Assembly (NCBI GenBank): GCA_021648045.1
Contig: JAKITM010000009.1
Span: forward strand, 1-42,787
Length of the DNA stretch: 42,787 nt
Reading direction: 5' to 3'
DNA from: Lysobacterales bacterium
Lineage (GTDB): Bacteria; Pseudomonadota; Gammaproteobacteria; Xanthomonadales; SZUA-36
The notes under the pieces were generated by a model. It searched no databases. It had not been told where the DNA came from and was given only the letters and a program-made list of their open reading frames with translations. A program made the translations under genes and the position numbers. Position 1 is the stretch's first letter. Every line of letters starts with the position of its first letter. Shown here piece by piece: positions 15,523 to 24,130 of this stretch.

Positions 15523-16003
15523 GGGACAAGTCGTTCGCTTACGAAAAAATAATGTATATGTGCGCGTCGGCGCAACTGCCGGCTGTCCAACTTGTGATGC
15601 TGGCAAGGGTTGTGGTGGTGGTGTTTTTGCCCGATTGGTGCCTAAAAAGCCAGTGACCTTAAAAGTGAATATTTTAGCCGACAGCCCCGAAGTTGCTGTT
15701 GGTCAACAGGTTGTACTCGGTTTGCCCGAGATTTTTTTCCTCAGTTGGACAAGTCTGATGTTCGGGCTGCCTTTGGTGGTGGGCCTAGTTGCCGCAAGTC
15801 TTGCTCAGTGGCTACGGAACACACAATTTCCTGAAATGACGGCGATAAGCACAGATTTGCTGGTGTTGTTGGTGGCATTACTGGCTGCCGCGGGTAGTTT
15901 GCTGTTAATTCGTAAACAAGCCTTACTCAGCTTAAATGCCGCTAAACAACTACGCTTATTAGCGGTTGTGCCAGGCGCTGCCTGCGTCAGTAATAAAGCT
16001 TGA
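15509..16003 (+). CDS. rseC: SoxR-reducing/sigma-E regulatory protein RseC/MucC
   Basis: 164-residue inner-membrane protein with the N-terminal cysteine cluster CPTCDAGKGCG (Cys26, Cys29, Cys35) and two membrane helices (about 76-98 and 113-133), the RseC family layout. In E. coli RseC modulates sigma-E activity and takes part in reducing SoxR together with Rsx proteins. It starts at a GTG within a tandem duplication and is the third gene of the rpoE operon. Confidence 0.92.
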   Translation: MIEQQGQVVRLRKNNVYVRVGATAGCPTCDAGKGCGGGVFARLVPKKPVTLKVNILADSPEVAVGQQVVLGLPEIFFLSWTSLMFGLPLVVGLVAASLAQWLRNTQFPEMTAISTDLLVLLVALLAAAGSLLLIRKQALLSLNAAKQLRLLAVVPGAACVSNKA

Positions 16004-16122
16004 TCTGTAGTTCAAATATTATTTGTCCTATTTGAAACTTTCCCCCGCAATTACTGCCTATGCTTGTGAGTTATGTTTTTGAGCTATGTTTTTAAGTTCG
16101 GCTAATTATTAAGGAACCATTA

Positions 16123-17562
16123 ATGCCAAAATATGTACTGTCACTACACAAAGTAATCTTTGCGCTATCCATTTTGCTGCCGCTAGCAGCGAGTGCTTCA
16201 ATCAATCCCGGTCTGCCAGATTTCACCGATTTAGTCGAGGAGGTATCGCCAGCCGTTGTTAGCATTACTGTGACTCACTATGGTGAATCTTCTACTGGCT
16301 CCCAAGAGGAGATCCCAGAAATGTTCAGGCGTTTTTTCAATGTTCCTGAACAACGCGGTCGTGGTGCGACCCCGCCTCAGAGGCCGCCGGAACAAGAACG
16401 CTTTCGACCACAGCGACAGGGTGGGGGTTCTGGTTTTATTATCAGTGCTGACGGCTATATTGTCACCAATCATCATGTGGTTCAAGGTGCCGATAAAATC
16501 GTAATTAAGTTGGCGGATAATCGCGAGTTCGAAGCTAAAATAGTAGGTTCGGACAAAGATAGTGATATTGCTTTATTAAAAATCGAAACAGGCAATCTGC
16601 CAAGTCTGCGCTTTGGTAATTCTGATGCATTGAAACGCGGGCAGTGGGTGATCGCTATTGGTTCACCTTTCTCGTTTGAACAAAGTGTTACCGCAGGAAT
16701 TATAAGTGCTAAAGGCAGGGCCAATGGTAATCAGCAATATGTGCCTTTTATTCAGACCGATGTCGCCATAAACCGGGGAAATTCCGGTGGGCCATTATTG
16801 AATATGGACGGCGAGGTTGTCGGCGTTAATTCCTGGATACTCAGTTCTGGCGGAGGCTATATTGGCCTTTCCTTTTCTATTCCGATAAATGTAGCGAACC
16901 GTACCATTGAACAATTACGCGAACACGGCAGGGTCTCAAGGGGCTTGCTGGGTGTTGGTATCCAAGGCGTACAGACGGAGCTAGCAGTAGTTCTCAAGTT
17001 GGACCGGCCACGCGGAGCTCTGGTTTACCGGATAGAAAAAGGCAAAGCCGCAGACCGCGCTGGTATAGAAGTTGGGGATGTTATTTTAGAGTTTAACGGT
17101 CAGGCGATTGAAAGCTTCACCGACTTGCCGCCGCTGATTGGTGCAATTGCACCCAATACCAAGGTGCAACTATTACTGAATCGCTGGGGAAAGCAAACAA
17201 CCCTATCGGTCAAACTGGATGAGGTTTCCACGGATGATATCGCCGCTGCGGATCCAGCAACAAGCGGTACTGGTCTCAGCAATGTTTTGGGACTATTAGT
17301 AGGTGAAATAGATGAAAATATACGCAAACAAAACAAGCTTACAAAAGGCGGTGTGCTGGTCAGGGAAATCGAGAGTGAAGCCGCTTGGCGCGCCGGTATT
17401 CGGCGTGGCGATATTGTGCTGCGCATAAACCGGGGCAATGTAGAATCTTTGACAGGCTTTAACAGGTTAGTCGAGTCTATCAGGGCAGGCGAAAGCGTTG
17501 CCTTGCTGGTGGTTCGTAACGGTAATCCCAATTTTGTTGCCTACCAAACAGAAGCAAAATAA
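16123..17562 (+). CDS. mucD: Periplasmic serine endoprotease DegP/MucD
   Basis: 479-residue HtrA-family protease and chaperone. It has a Sec signal peptide (MPKYVLSLHKVIFALSILLP, then LAASA), a trypsin-like domain with the triad His118 (TNHHVV), Asp148 (SDIALLKI) and Ser221 (RGNSGGPL), and two PDZ domains (about residues 265-360 and 385-475). Two PDZ domains mark it as DegP/DegQ/MucD type, unlike the single-PDZ DegS/AlgW. It degrades misfolded envelope proteins. Its place at the end of the rpoE operon is the Pseudomonas arrangement, where MucD limits sigma-E activation. Confidence 0.95.
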   Translation: MPKYVLSLHKVIFALSILLPLAASASINPGLPDFTDLVEEVSPAVVSITVTHYGESSTGSQEEIPEMFRRFFNVPEQRGRGATPPQRPPEQERFRPQRQGGGSGFIISADGYIVTNHHVVQGADKIVIKLADNREFEAKIVGSDKDSDIALLKIETGNLPSLRFGNSDALKRGQWVIAIGSPFSFEQSVTAGIISAKGRANGNQQYVPFIQTDVAINRGNSGGPLLNMDGEVVGVNSWILSSGGGYIGLSFSIPINVANRTIEQLREHGRVSRGLLGVGIQGVQTELAVVLKLDRPRGALVYRIEKGKAADRAGIEVGDVILEFNGQAIESFTDLPPLIGAIAPNTKVQLLLNRWGKQTTLSVKLDEVSTDDIAAADPATSGTGLSNVLGLLVGEIDENIRKQNKLTKGGVLVREIESEAAWRAGIRRGDIVLRINRGNVESLTGFNRLVESIRAGESVALLVVRNGNPNFVAYQTEAK

Positions 17563-17575
17563 ACCCAGCAGTAGA

Positions 17576-17604
17576 CTCAATAGCATACCGCTGTAGGGTA
17601 TAAT
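17576..17604 (+). promoter_or_regulatory. Probable promoter of the lepA operon
   Basis: A perfect -10 element TATAAT at 17599-17604; the -35 at the expected distance (CTCAAT, 17576-17581) is poor. Transcription would start near 17611, upstream of both a short leader frame and the hairpin at 17662-17699. Confidence 0.55.
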
Positions 17605-17638
17605 CAGTCTTTATTCAGTACAGTAAGAGCTCTTTAGT

Positions 17639-17719
17639 ATGAGCCTCGCTGTTGTTCAAATGCCACCGGTGCCTGTTTTAACGGGGCCGGTGGCTTTTTA
17701 TATTGAGTGCGCCCGTTAA
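17639..17719 (+). CDS. Possible 26-codon leader peptide coupled to lepA
   Basis: ATG at 17639, protein MSLAVVQMPPVPVLTGPVAF ending YIECAR, TAA at 17717-17719. The stop overlaps the lepA ATG by one base (TAATG). AAGAG lies nine bases before this ATG, whereas lepA itself has no clear ribosome binding site. The whole terminator-like hairpin lies inside the frame, so ribosomes on the leader would cover it. This is a hypothesis from layout; a frame of this length could occur by chance. Confidence 0.35.
   Translation: MSLAVVQMPPVPVLTGPVAFYIECAR
17662..17699 (+). terminator. Intrinsic terminator hairpin between mucD and lepA
   Basis: GCCACCGG (17662-17669) pairs with CCGGTGGC (17687-17694), extended partly by the adjoining bases, and is followed by TTTTT. 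It would end the rpoE-mucD transcript. It also lies downstream of the TATAAT at 17599 and only 20 bases before the lepA ATG, so it could act as an attenuator of lepA. Confidence 0.8.
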
Positions 17720-19524
17720 TGGACCAAAAGTATATACGCAACTTTTCTATCATTGCCCATGTGGATCATGGCAAGTCGACGCTGGCTGACCGCTTTATTC
17801 AGGTCTGCGGTGGTCTCAGCGAACGCGAAATGGAAGCCCAGGTCCTCGACAGTATGGATATTGAGCGCGAGCGCGGCATTACCATCAAAGCCCAAAGTGT
17901 GACGCTGAACTATAGCTCCGAAAGCGGACAGGTCTATCAGCTGAACTTCATCGATACGCCGGGTCATGTAGATTTTTCCTATGAGGTATCCCGCTCGCTG
18001 GCCGCCTGTGAGGGCGCTTTGCTGGTAGTTGATGCAGCTCAGGGGGTAGAAGCCCAAAGCGTGGCTAATTGCTATACCGCAGTTGAATTAGGCCTGGAAG
18101 TATTACCGGTGTTGAATAAAATCGATCTGCCCTCGGCAGAACCCGAGCAGGTAAAACAGGAAATCGAAGACATCATCGGCATTGAAGCCAGTGATGCACT
18201 TGAGGTCAGCGCTAAAACCGGCTTTGGAATCCCAGCAGTATTGGAAGCCTTAGTTAAACACATTCCACCACCAACGGGTGACCGAGAAGCCCCGCTGAAG
18301 GCCTTGATTATTGATTCATGGTTCGATAATTACCTCGGTGTAGTTTCCTTGGTGCGGGTGGTAGATGGGCGCATGCGCAAGGGCGATAAAATTCAGGTCA
18401 TGTCTACCCTGAATGATCACTTGGTCGATCAAGTCGGGGTGTTTACACCTAAGCGGAAGATTATGGATGTGCTTGAAGCCGGCGATGTTGGCTTTATGGT
18501 GGCATCCATTAAAGACCTGCACGGAGCACCAGTTGGCGATACGCTGACTTTGGCTAAGAATCCAACCGCAAAGGCATTACCGGGCTTCCAGGAAGTTCAG
18601 CCACAGGTATTTGCCGGCCTTTTTCCGACCAATGCCGATGATTACCCGGATTTACGCGAGGCACTGGAACGACTGCAGCTCAATGACGCCTCTTTGCAGT
18701 TTGAACCAGAAACCTCTGCAGCTTTGGGCTTTGGTTTCAGGTGTGGATTTCTCGGTCTGCTGCACATGGAAATCGTGCAAGAACGCCTTGAACGAGAATA
18801 CGATGTTGACCTGATTACCACTTCTCCAACGGTAATTTATGAAGTGCTGCAAACAAGCGGTGAGATTATGCATCTGGAAAGCCCGGCACAGCTTCCTCCA
18901 ATTAATAAAATTGATGAGATCAGAGAGCCCATTATCCGTGCGGATATCCTTGTTCCGCAGGATTATGTCGGCTCAGTCATTGGTTTATGTGAAGAAAAAC
19001 GAGGGCGGCAAATAAACATGCAGTTTCTCGGAAGCCAGGTGTCTATACACTATGAGCTACCAATGTCTGAGGTGGTGTTGGACTTTTTTGACCGGCTTAA
19101 GTCAGTCTCCAGAGGCTATGCATCGTTTGACTACCATTTCCTGCGCTTTGAAGCCGGCCCCTTTGTGCGTGTGGATATTTTAATAAACGCAGAAGTTGTG
19201 GATGCGCTCTCATTAATCGTGCATCGGGACTTATCCCAACGCCGAGGCAAGGAATTAGTTAGCAGTATGCGTGAACTTATTCCTCGGCAAATGTTCGATA
19301 TAGCTATCCAGGCTGCCATTGGCGGGCATATAATTGCTCGCAGCACGGTTAAGGCTTTACGCAAAAATGTAACCGCTAAATGTTATGGTGGCGATATCAG
19401 CCGTAAACGGAAATTGCTGGAGAAGCAGAAAAAGGGTAAAAAGCGCATGAAGCAAGTGGGTAGTGTGCAAATTCCACAGGAAGCATTCCTCGCGGTGTTG
19501 CGTACTGACAACAAGAAAAAATAG
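17719..19524 (+). CDS. lepA: Elongation factor 4 (LepA GTPase)
   Basis: Ribosome-associated GTPase that acts during translation initiation/elongation and ribosome back-translocation. I chose the ATG at 17719 (601 residues, the usual length); a GTG at 17707 in the same frame would add four. Motifs are G1 AHVDHGKSTL, RGITIKAQ, G3 DTPGHVDF and G4 NKIDLP, followed by the EF-G-like domains and the LepA-specific C-terminus (KLLEKQKKGKKRMK). It is followed after 11 bases by lepB, the classical lepA-lepB operon. Confidence 0.97.
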   Translation: MDQKYIRNFSIIAHVDHGKSTLADRFIQVCGGLSEREMEAQVLDSMDIERERGITIKAQSVTLNYSSESGQVYQLNFIDTPGHVDFSYEVSRSLAACEGALLVVDAAQGVEAQSVANCYTAVELGLEVLPVLNKIDLPSAEPEQVKQEIEDIIGIEASDALEVSAKTGFGIPAVLEALVKHIPPPTGDREAPLKALIIDSWFDNYLGVVSLVRVVDGRMRKGDKIQVMSTLNDHLVDQVGVFTPKRKIMDVLEAGDVGFMVASIKDLHGAPVGDTLTLAKNPTAKALPGFQEVQPQVFAGLFPTNADDYPDLREALERLQLNDASLQFEPETSAALGFGFRCGFLGLLHMEIVQERLEREYDVDLITTSPTVIYEVLQTSGEIMHLESPAQLPPINKIDEIREPIIRADILVPQDYVGSVIGLCEEKRGRQINMQFLGSQVSIHYELPMSEVVLDFFDRLKSVSRGYASFDYHFLRFEAGPFVRVDILINAEVVDALSLIVHRDLSQRRGKELVSSMRELIPRQMFDIAIQAAIGGHIIARSTVKALRKNVTAKCYGGDISRKRKLLEKQKKGKKRMKQVGSVQIPQEAFLAVLRTDNKKK

Positions 19525-19535
19525 CAGGGATTTAG

Positions 19536-20333
19536 ATGAATTTTGATTTCGCCAAGATATTAACAATTATTACCCTAGTGGCCGGTGTGATCTGGCTATT
19601 AGATAAACTGTTTCTTAGACGCCGTAGAATAAAAAAGGCCGAGCAAAGCCAAACTGAATATAAAGAGCCGATGCTGGTGGAATGGTCGGTCTCCTTGTTC
19701 CCGGTTTTGTTATTGGTGCTGGTTGTAAGGTCATTTATTTTTGAGCCTTTCAAAATCCCCACAGGCTCGATGATACCGACACTGCATGTCGGCGACTTTA
19801 TCGCCGTCAATAAGTCCGCTTACGGCCTTCGTCTACCAGTGCTGAATACTAAGATCTTTGACATCGGCGATCCTAAACGAGGTGATGTAGCTGTTTTCCG
19901 TTATCCGCCAGATCCCTCGTTGAATTACATAAAACGAGTGATTGGCTTGCCCGGAGATAAAATCATCTACCGTAATAAACACCTTTTCATTAACGGTGAA
20001 CCGGCAACACTTGAAGCGATTGGTAACTACCAAAAGTCAGAGACTAAATGCGGCAAACCTCGCGCGGGTGAAGTTAGGTTCAAGGAAGTTCTCGACGGTG
20101 TTGAACATGATGTTTTGATCCGTAACGGCTGGGGCAATGCTCGCGAACAAATCATTACGGTACCTGAAGGCATGTACTTTGTGATGGGCGACAACCGTGA
20201 TAACAGTCTTGATAGCCGCGCTTGGGGCTTTGTTCCAGAAGAAAATCTGATGGGACGGGCAACCTATGTTTGGATGAGTTTTGACTCGCATGCTTGTATT
20301 GATGGTTCACGCATAGGTGAAGCAATTCGATAA
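19536..20333 (+). CDS. lepB: Signal peptidase I
   Basis: Inner-membrane serine protease that removes Sec and Tat signal peptides on the periplasmic face. It has 265 residues, with membrane helices at about 8-23 and 52-68, the catalytic Ser78 in PTGSMIPTL, the general base Lys133 in NYIKRVIGLPGD, and the GDNRDNSLDSRAWGFV box. It is co-transcribed with lepA; RNase III and Era genes follow, as in many gammaproteobacteria. Confidence 0.97.
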   Translation: MNFDFAKILTIITLVAGVIWLLDKLFLRRRRIKKAEQSQTEYKEPMLVEWSVSLFPVLLLVLVVRSFIFEPFKIPTGSMIPTLHVGDFIAVNKSAYGLRLPVLNTKIFDIGDPKRGDVAVFRYPPDPSLNYIKRVIGLPGDKIIYRNKHLFINGEPATLEAIGNYQKSETKCGKPRAGEVRFKEVLDGVEHDVLIRNGWGNAREQIITVPEGMYFVMGDNRDNSLDSRAWGFVPEENLMGRATYVWMSFDSHACIDGSRIGEAIR

Positions 20334-20378
20334 ACACGCTATGATAGGTATGGGATATCAATAAAACGGGGAAATATT

Positions 20379-20882
20379 ATGGTAAATAGGGTAAATAGGG
20401 TAAATAGGGTAAATAGGGTAAATAGGGTAAATAGGGTAAATAGCCGAATGCAAATGAAAAATCAGGGTAAATCGCAACATCGTTGCTTTCAAAGGCATAG
20501 TCACCAATTCAATCATCGATTCAATCAGCAAAAGGGAATCACCCTAATTGGGTTTCTGATTGTTTTGTCACTGACCGTATTTGTGGCTTTTATGGGCATA
20601 AAAATTGTGCCGGTCTATATTGACCATTATTCCGTCATCCAAGCGATGAAGGGTGTGCAAAAAGAGCCCGGCATTCAAACCGCGACTCCTGGCAAAATTA
20701 AAGATTTGTTTTTCCGCAGGCTGTATGTCAGCTATGTTGATGGGGTAGAAGCCGGGCATGTCAAAGTAAGCCGGGCAAACGGCAGAACTTTGACGGTTAA
20801 ATACAGCGTGCAAAAACAGATGGTCGGTAATGTCGATATTATTATTCATTTTGATGATAGTGTGATTCTGGGGCTGAAATAG
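20379..20882 (+). CDS. DUF4845 family protein with an N-terminal VNR repeat
   Basis: 167 residues. The conserved part starts at KGITLIGFLIVLSLTVF, a membrane helix that looks like a prepilin N-terminus but lacks its Glu+5, followed by a domain of about 90 residues. DUF4845 proteins lie between lepB and rnc in Pseudomonas relatives; their function is unknown. The ATG at 20379 gives an unusual N-terminus M-(VNR)6-VNS plus a basic, His/Gln-rich linker, coded by seven tandem 9-base units. A start downstream of the repeat (ATG at 20449 or 20455) is also possible; GGGG about eight bases before 20379 favours the long form. Confidence 0.8.
   Translation: MVNRVNRVNRVNRVNRVNRVNSRMQMKNQGKSQHRCFQRHSHQFNHRFNQQKGITLIGFLIVLSLTVFVAFMGIKIVPVYIDHYSVIQAMKGVQKEPGIQTATPGKIKDLFFRRLYVSYVDGVEAGHVKVSRANGRTLTVKYSVQKQMVGNVDIIIHFDDSVILGLK
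20382..20444 (+). repeat. Seven tandem copies of the 9-base unit GTAAATAGG
   Basis: Six identical units and a seventh ending in C (GTAAATAGC), directly after the ATG of the DUF4845 gene. The 9-base period keeps the frame, so copy-number change would alter N-terminal length by three residues at a time without breaking the gene. If translation starts further down, the array would lie in the 5' leader. Confidence 0.95.
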
Positions 20883-20908
20883 CGCCCGTTTTATATGCAG
20901 GCTGATAT

Positions 20909-21577
20909 GTGCTTATAAACCAACTGCCCGGGCTGAACTATAGTTTCAAGAAACCCGAACACTTACATCTTGCACTGACGCACCGTAGCTACGGGCCGGT
21001 TAATAACGAACGCCTTGAATTCCTTGGGGACGCCATTGTTGGTATGGTGGTTGCTGACATTCTCTTCCAGTTACACCCGAAATTCTCAGAAGGCGCCTTA
21101 ACTCGCCTTCGGTCTGCGGTCGTTCGGGGTGAAACCCTTGCCGATATCGCCATCAAATTAGATTTATCGCCATATCTGCGGATTGGTAATGATGCTAAAA
21201 ATTCCGGTGCCCGTCGGCGCCGTTCTATTCTGGGTGATACGCTGGAAGCGGTGTTTGCGGCGGTTTATCTCGATGGTGGCTACTTAGAAGTCGTTCGAGT
21301 GATTACTGAGCTTACCGGTGAAACCATCGCTAATTTACCCGATATAGAATCCCTTAAAGACCCTAAATCTCGGCTGCAGGAATGGCTACAATCTCGTGGC
21401 CGTGAAGTGCCTGAATATCAGCTTGTATCGGAGTCTGGTGCCAGTCATGCTAGAGAGTTTACGGTGGAGTGTCGGCTGGTAGATGCCGATGTTAGTTATA
21501 TCGCAACAGCGAGCTCGCGGCGGAAAGCGCAGCAAGCTGCAGCGGTGCAAATGCTAGACCACTTATCAAAAGTTTGA
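20909..21577 (+). CDS. rnc: Ribonuclease III
   Basis: Double-strand-specific endoribonuclease that processes rRNA precursors and some mRNAs. It has 222 residues. The catalytic signature NERLEFLGDAIVG contains Glu37 and Asp41; the second acidic pair lies in GDTLEAVFAAVYLDGG. A C-terminal dsRNA-binding domain (about 152-221) ends in SSRRKAQQAAAVQML. The start is GTG at 20909, which gives the expected N-terminus; an ATG two bases earlier is out of frame. It precedes era, the usual partner. Confidence 0.96.
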   Translation: MLINQLPGLNYSFKKPEHLHLALTHRSYGPVNNERLEFLGDAIVGMVVADILFQLHPKFSEGALTRLRSAVVRGETLADIAIKLDLSPYLRIGNDAKNSGARRRRSILGDTLEAVFAAVYLDGGYLEVVRVITELTGETIANLPDIESLKDPKSRLQEWLQSRGREVPEYQLVSESGASHAREFTVECRLVDADVSYIATASSRRKAQQAAAVQMLDHLSKV

Positions 21578-21612
21578 TTTAATTCGATTTTATTTATTAA
21601 TTGAGATCTAAA

Positions 21613-22521
21613 ATGTTGCAAGAAAACACCCCTGAAACTGAATACCGCTGTGGCTATATTGCTTTAGTAGGCAAACCAAATGTTGGTAAGTCGACTTTGA
21701 TGAATAAAATCATCGGTGAAAAAGTTTCTATTGTTACAGCAAAACCACAAACCACCCGTCAGCAGATTATTGGTATCCATACCAGTGACAAAGGTCAGAC
21801 CATCTATGTCGATACCCCCGGCATACACCATTCGGCTGGCAAGGCGCTTAATCGTTACATGAACCGAGTTGCAAGAGCTGCATTGCGAGATATCGATGTG
21901 GTTGCATTTTTGGTTGAAGCAGGGCGTTGGTCACCAACTGATGAGCATGCATTAAAAGCGGTGCTCAAAGCTGAACGGCCGACGGTACTGGTAGTGAATA
22001 AAATTGACTTGATGCCGGATAAAAGTAAATTATTGCCGTTTGTTGAAAATATCAGCAAAGACCAGCCCTTTGACAAAATCTATATGATTTCTGCGCTCAA
22101 GGGCAAGGGTGTAGATTCCTTCCAGCAGGATATGGAGGACAGACTGCCTTTTTCACGGCCGTTTTATGACGCTGACCAAATCACCAATCGCAGTCAGCGA
22201 TTTTTAGCCGCAGAGCTCATTCGCGAGCAACTGACCTTGCGGCTGCACCAAGAGCTGCCCTACGCAATAACGGTCTCCATTGATGCGTTTGAATACAGTC
22301 CTGAAATTACCAAAATATCGGCGACCATTTGGGTGGAACGCGATAGCCAGAAACAAATCGTAATTGGTAAAAAAGGTGCGGTATTAAAACAGGTTGGAAC
22401 CGGTGCGCGACTGGGAATGCAAACCTTGTTTGAGCAAAAGATATTTCTCAAATTATGGGTGAAAGTTTCCCGTGGTTGGTCTGATGACGAGGCTGCACTG
22501 AATAGATTCGGCTTTGATTAA
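21613..22521 (+). CDS. era: GTPase Era
   Basis: GTPase that binds 16S rRNA and assists 30S subunit assembly. I chose the ATG at 21613 (302 residues); a TTG at 21601 would add four. The G domain shows GKPNVGKSTL, DTPGIH and NKIDLM; the C-terminal KH domain shows VIGKKGAVLKQVGTGAR. It follows rnc after a short gap, with no strong ribosome binding site visible. Confidence 0.96.
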   Translation: MLQENTPETEYRCGYIALVGKPNVGKSTLMNKIIGEKVSIVTAKPQTTRQQIIGIHTSDKGQTIYVDTPGIHHSAGKALNRYMNRVARAALRDIDVVAFLVEAGRWSPTDEHALKAVLKAERPTVLVVNKIDLMPDKSKLLPFVENISKDQPFDKIYMISALKGKGVDSFQQDMEDRLPFSRPFYDADQITNRSQRFLAAELIREQLTLRLHQELPYAITVSIDAFEYSPEITKISATIWVERDSQKQIVIGKKGAVLKQVGTGARLGMQTLFEQKIFLKLWVKVSRGWSDDEAALNRFGFD

Positions 22522-22588
22522 TATTAATCCATTGCTTTAAGTAAAGGTTGCAATATTATGATTTACATCGAAATAACACTCTGATTGA

Positions 22589-23302
22589 ATGCGAGTTAGT
22601 GAGACGCCAGGATTTATTCTCCACAGCCGACCCTTTCGTGAGTCGAGTAGCATCATCGATGTTTACAGTCGGGATTACGGACGCATTGGTCTAGTTGCCA
22701 GAGGTGCCAGATCCGCAAAATCCCGCTGGCGTGGAGTAATGCAACCATTTCGCCAGCTTGATTTCAGCTGGTCTAAGCGCAGTTCATTAGGTACATTAAC
22801 AGGTCTGGACATTGATATTGGTTGGCCAGAATTAAGCGGCAAGACACTCTATTGCGGGCTTTATCTTAATGAGCTATTAATTCGCCTGAGTCGCAGCGAA
22901 GACCCGGATGAGAGCCTGTATCAGGCCTATGGTCGGGCAATCCATGAGTTATCCGCTTTAACTGATCCACGGCTTGCCCTCAGGCGCTTTGAAAAACAAT
23001 TATTGGAATCATTAGGGTTTGCCTTGCCATTACTGAGCGAAGCGGCTGGCGGTAAATACGAGGGTAATGCAGTTGATGCCGCCAGTTTCTATACCTTTGA
23101 TCCGCATTCCGGACCATCACGCTGCCAGAGAACTACCGGCAGGGAAGTGTTCTCCGGAGAAATGTTACTGGCGCTCGCAAGCAATGATTATGCCAACCCC
23201 AAGTGCTTACCGCAAATGCGGCGATTGCTGCAAACAGCGTTAAAGTTTCAACTCGGTGGACGCGAGCTTGCCAGCCAAAAAATGTTACGAAAACTACTTT
23301 AA
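22589..23302 (+). CDS. recO: DNA repair protein RecO
   Basis: RecF-pathway mediator that helps load RecA onto SSB-coated single-stranded DNA. It has 237 residues, with an N-terminal OB-fold (GFILHSRPFRESSSIIDVYS, then GRIGLVARGAR), a helical middle (LNELLIRLSRSEDPDESLY) and the family's C-terminal region. It sits between era and pdxJ as in other gammaproteobacteria. Confidence 0.95.
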   Translation: MRVSETPGFILHSRPFRESSSIIDVYSRDYGRIGLVARGARSAKSRWRGVMQPFRQLDFSWSKRSSLGTLTGLDIDIGWPELSGKTLYCGLYLNELLIRLSRSEDPDESLYQAYGRAIHELSALTDPRLALRRFEKQLLESLGFALPLLSEAAGGKYEGNAVDAASFYTFDPHSGPSRCQRTTGREVFSGEMLLALASNDYANPKCLPQMRRLLQTALKFQLGGRELASQKMLRKLL

Positions 23303-23335
23303 TTCATTCAAGAATATTATCGGGTAAATGTTGAA

Positions 23336-24094
23336 ATGCAAAAAGACACTGAAAAAACAACAGCTTCAGCCAAGTTTCCGAAGAAACTACTAGGCGTAAA
23401 CATCGACCATGTAGCTACTCTGCGCCAAGCGCGTGGTACAACATACCCAGATATTGTTGAGGCGGCTAGAGTGGCGGAACTTGCAGGTGCCGATGCGATA
23501 ACAGTGCACCTACGCGAAGACCGACGGCATATCCAGGATGCAGATATTTATGCTTTAAGCAAAAGCTTACAAACCAGAATGAACCTCGAGCTCGCAGTTA
23601 CCCCAGAAATGATTGCCATTGCGGAGGCGGTAGCCCCAGCAGATGTCTGTTTGGTGCCAGAAAAACGCGAGGAACTGACCACCGAAGGCGGGCTGGATGT
23701 TTGTGCCCGCTTAAATGAAGTGGCAGCAGCAGTCAGCCGCTTGAGTGCAGCCGGAAGTCGGGTTTCTTTATTTATCGACCCGGATGAACAGCAATTGCAA
23801 GCTGCCGCCGATATTGGCGCACCGGTGGTGGAGTTGCACACGGGTACTTACGCCGAGTGCAGTGGTGATGCGCAACAACAGCAATTAAAGCGCATACAGC
23901 ATGCCACTCGTTTCGGCCGAAATCTGGGTTTGCAAATCAACGCCGGTCACGGCCTGCATTACCAGAATGTACAGGCTATTGTTGCCATTGATGAAATTAT
24001 TGAGCTTAATATCGGACATGCCATCGTCGCCCGCGCGGTATTTGTAGGTCTGGAACAAGCAATTATTGAAATGAAGCGGCTGATGCTGGCCTAG
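23336..24094 (+). CDS. pdxJ: Pyridoxine 5'-phosphate synthase
   Basis: Forms pyridoxine 5'-phosphate from 1-deoxyxylulose 5-phosphate and 3-amino-2-oxopropyl phosphate in vitamin B6 synthesis. It has 252 residues, with GVNIDHVATLRQARGT (residues 20-35), HLREDRRHIQD, the catalytic glutamate in LELAVTPEM, and the C-terminal NIGHAIVARAVF phosphate site. It ends the plus-strand run; acpS, often next, is absent and a minus-strand regulator follows. Confidence 0.96.
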   Translation: MQKDTEKTTASAKFPKKLLGVNIDHVATLRQARGTTYPDIVEAARVAELAGADAITVHLREDRRHIQDADIYALSKSLQTRMNLELAVTPEMIAIAEAVAPADVCLVPEKREELTTEGGLDVCARLNEVAAAVSRLSAAGSRVSLFIDPDEQQLQAAADIGAPVVELHTGTYAECSGDAQQQQLKRIQHATRFGRNLGLQINAGHGLHYQNVQAIVAIDEIIELNIGHAIVARAVFVGLEQAIIEMKRLMLA

Positions 24095-24130
24095 ATTGCT
24101 CTAGCTTATCGCTGATTAGCTCAGCTCAGC

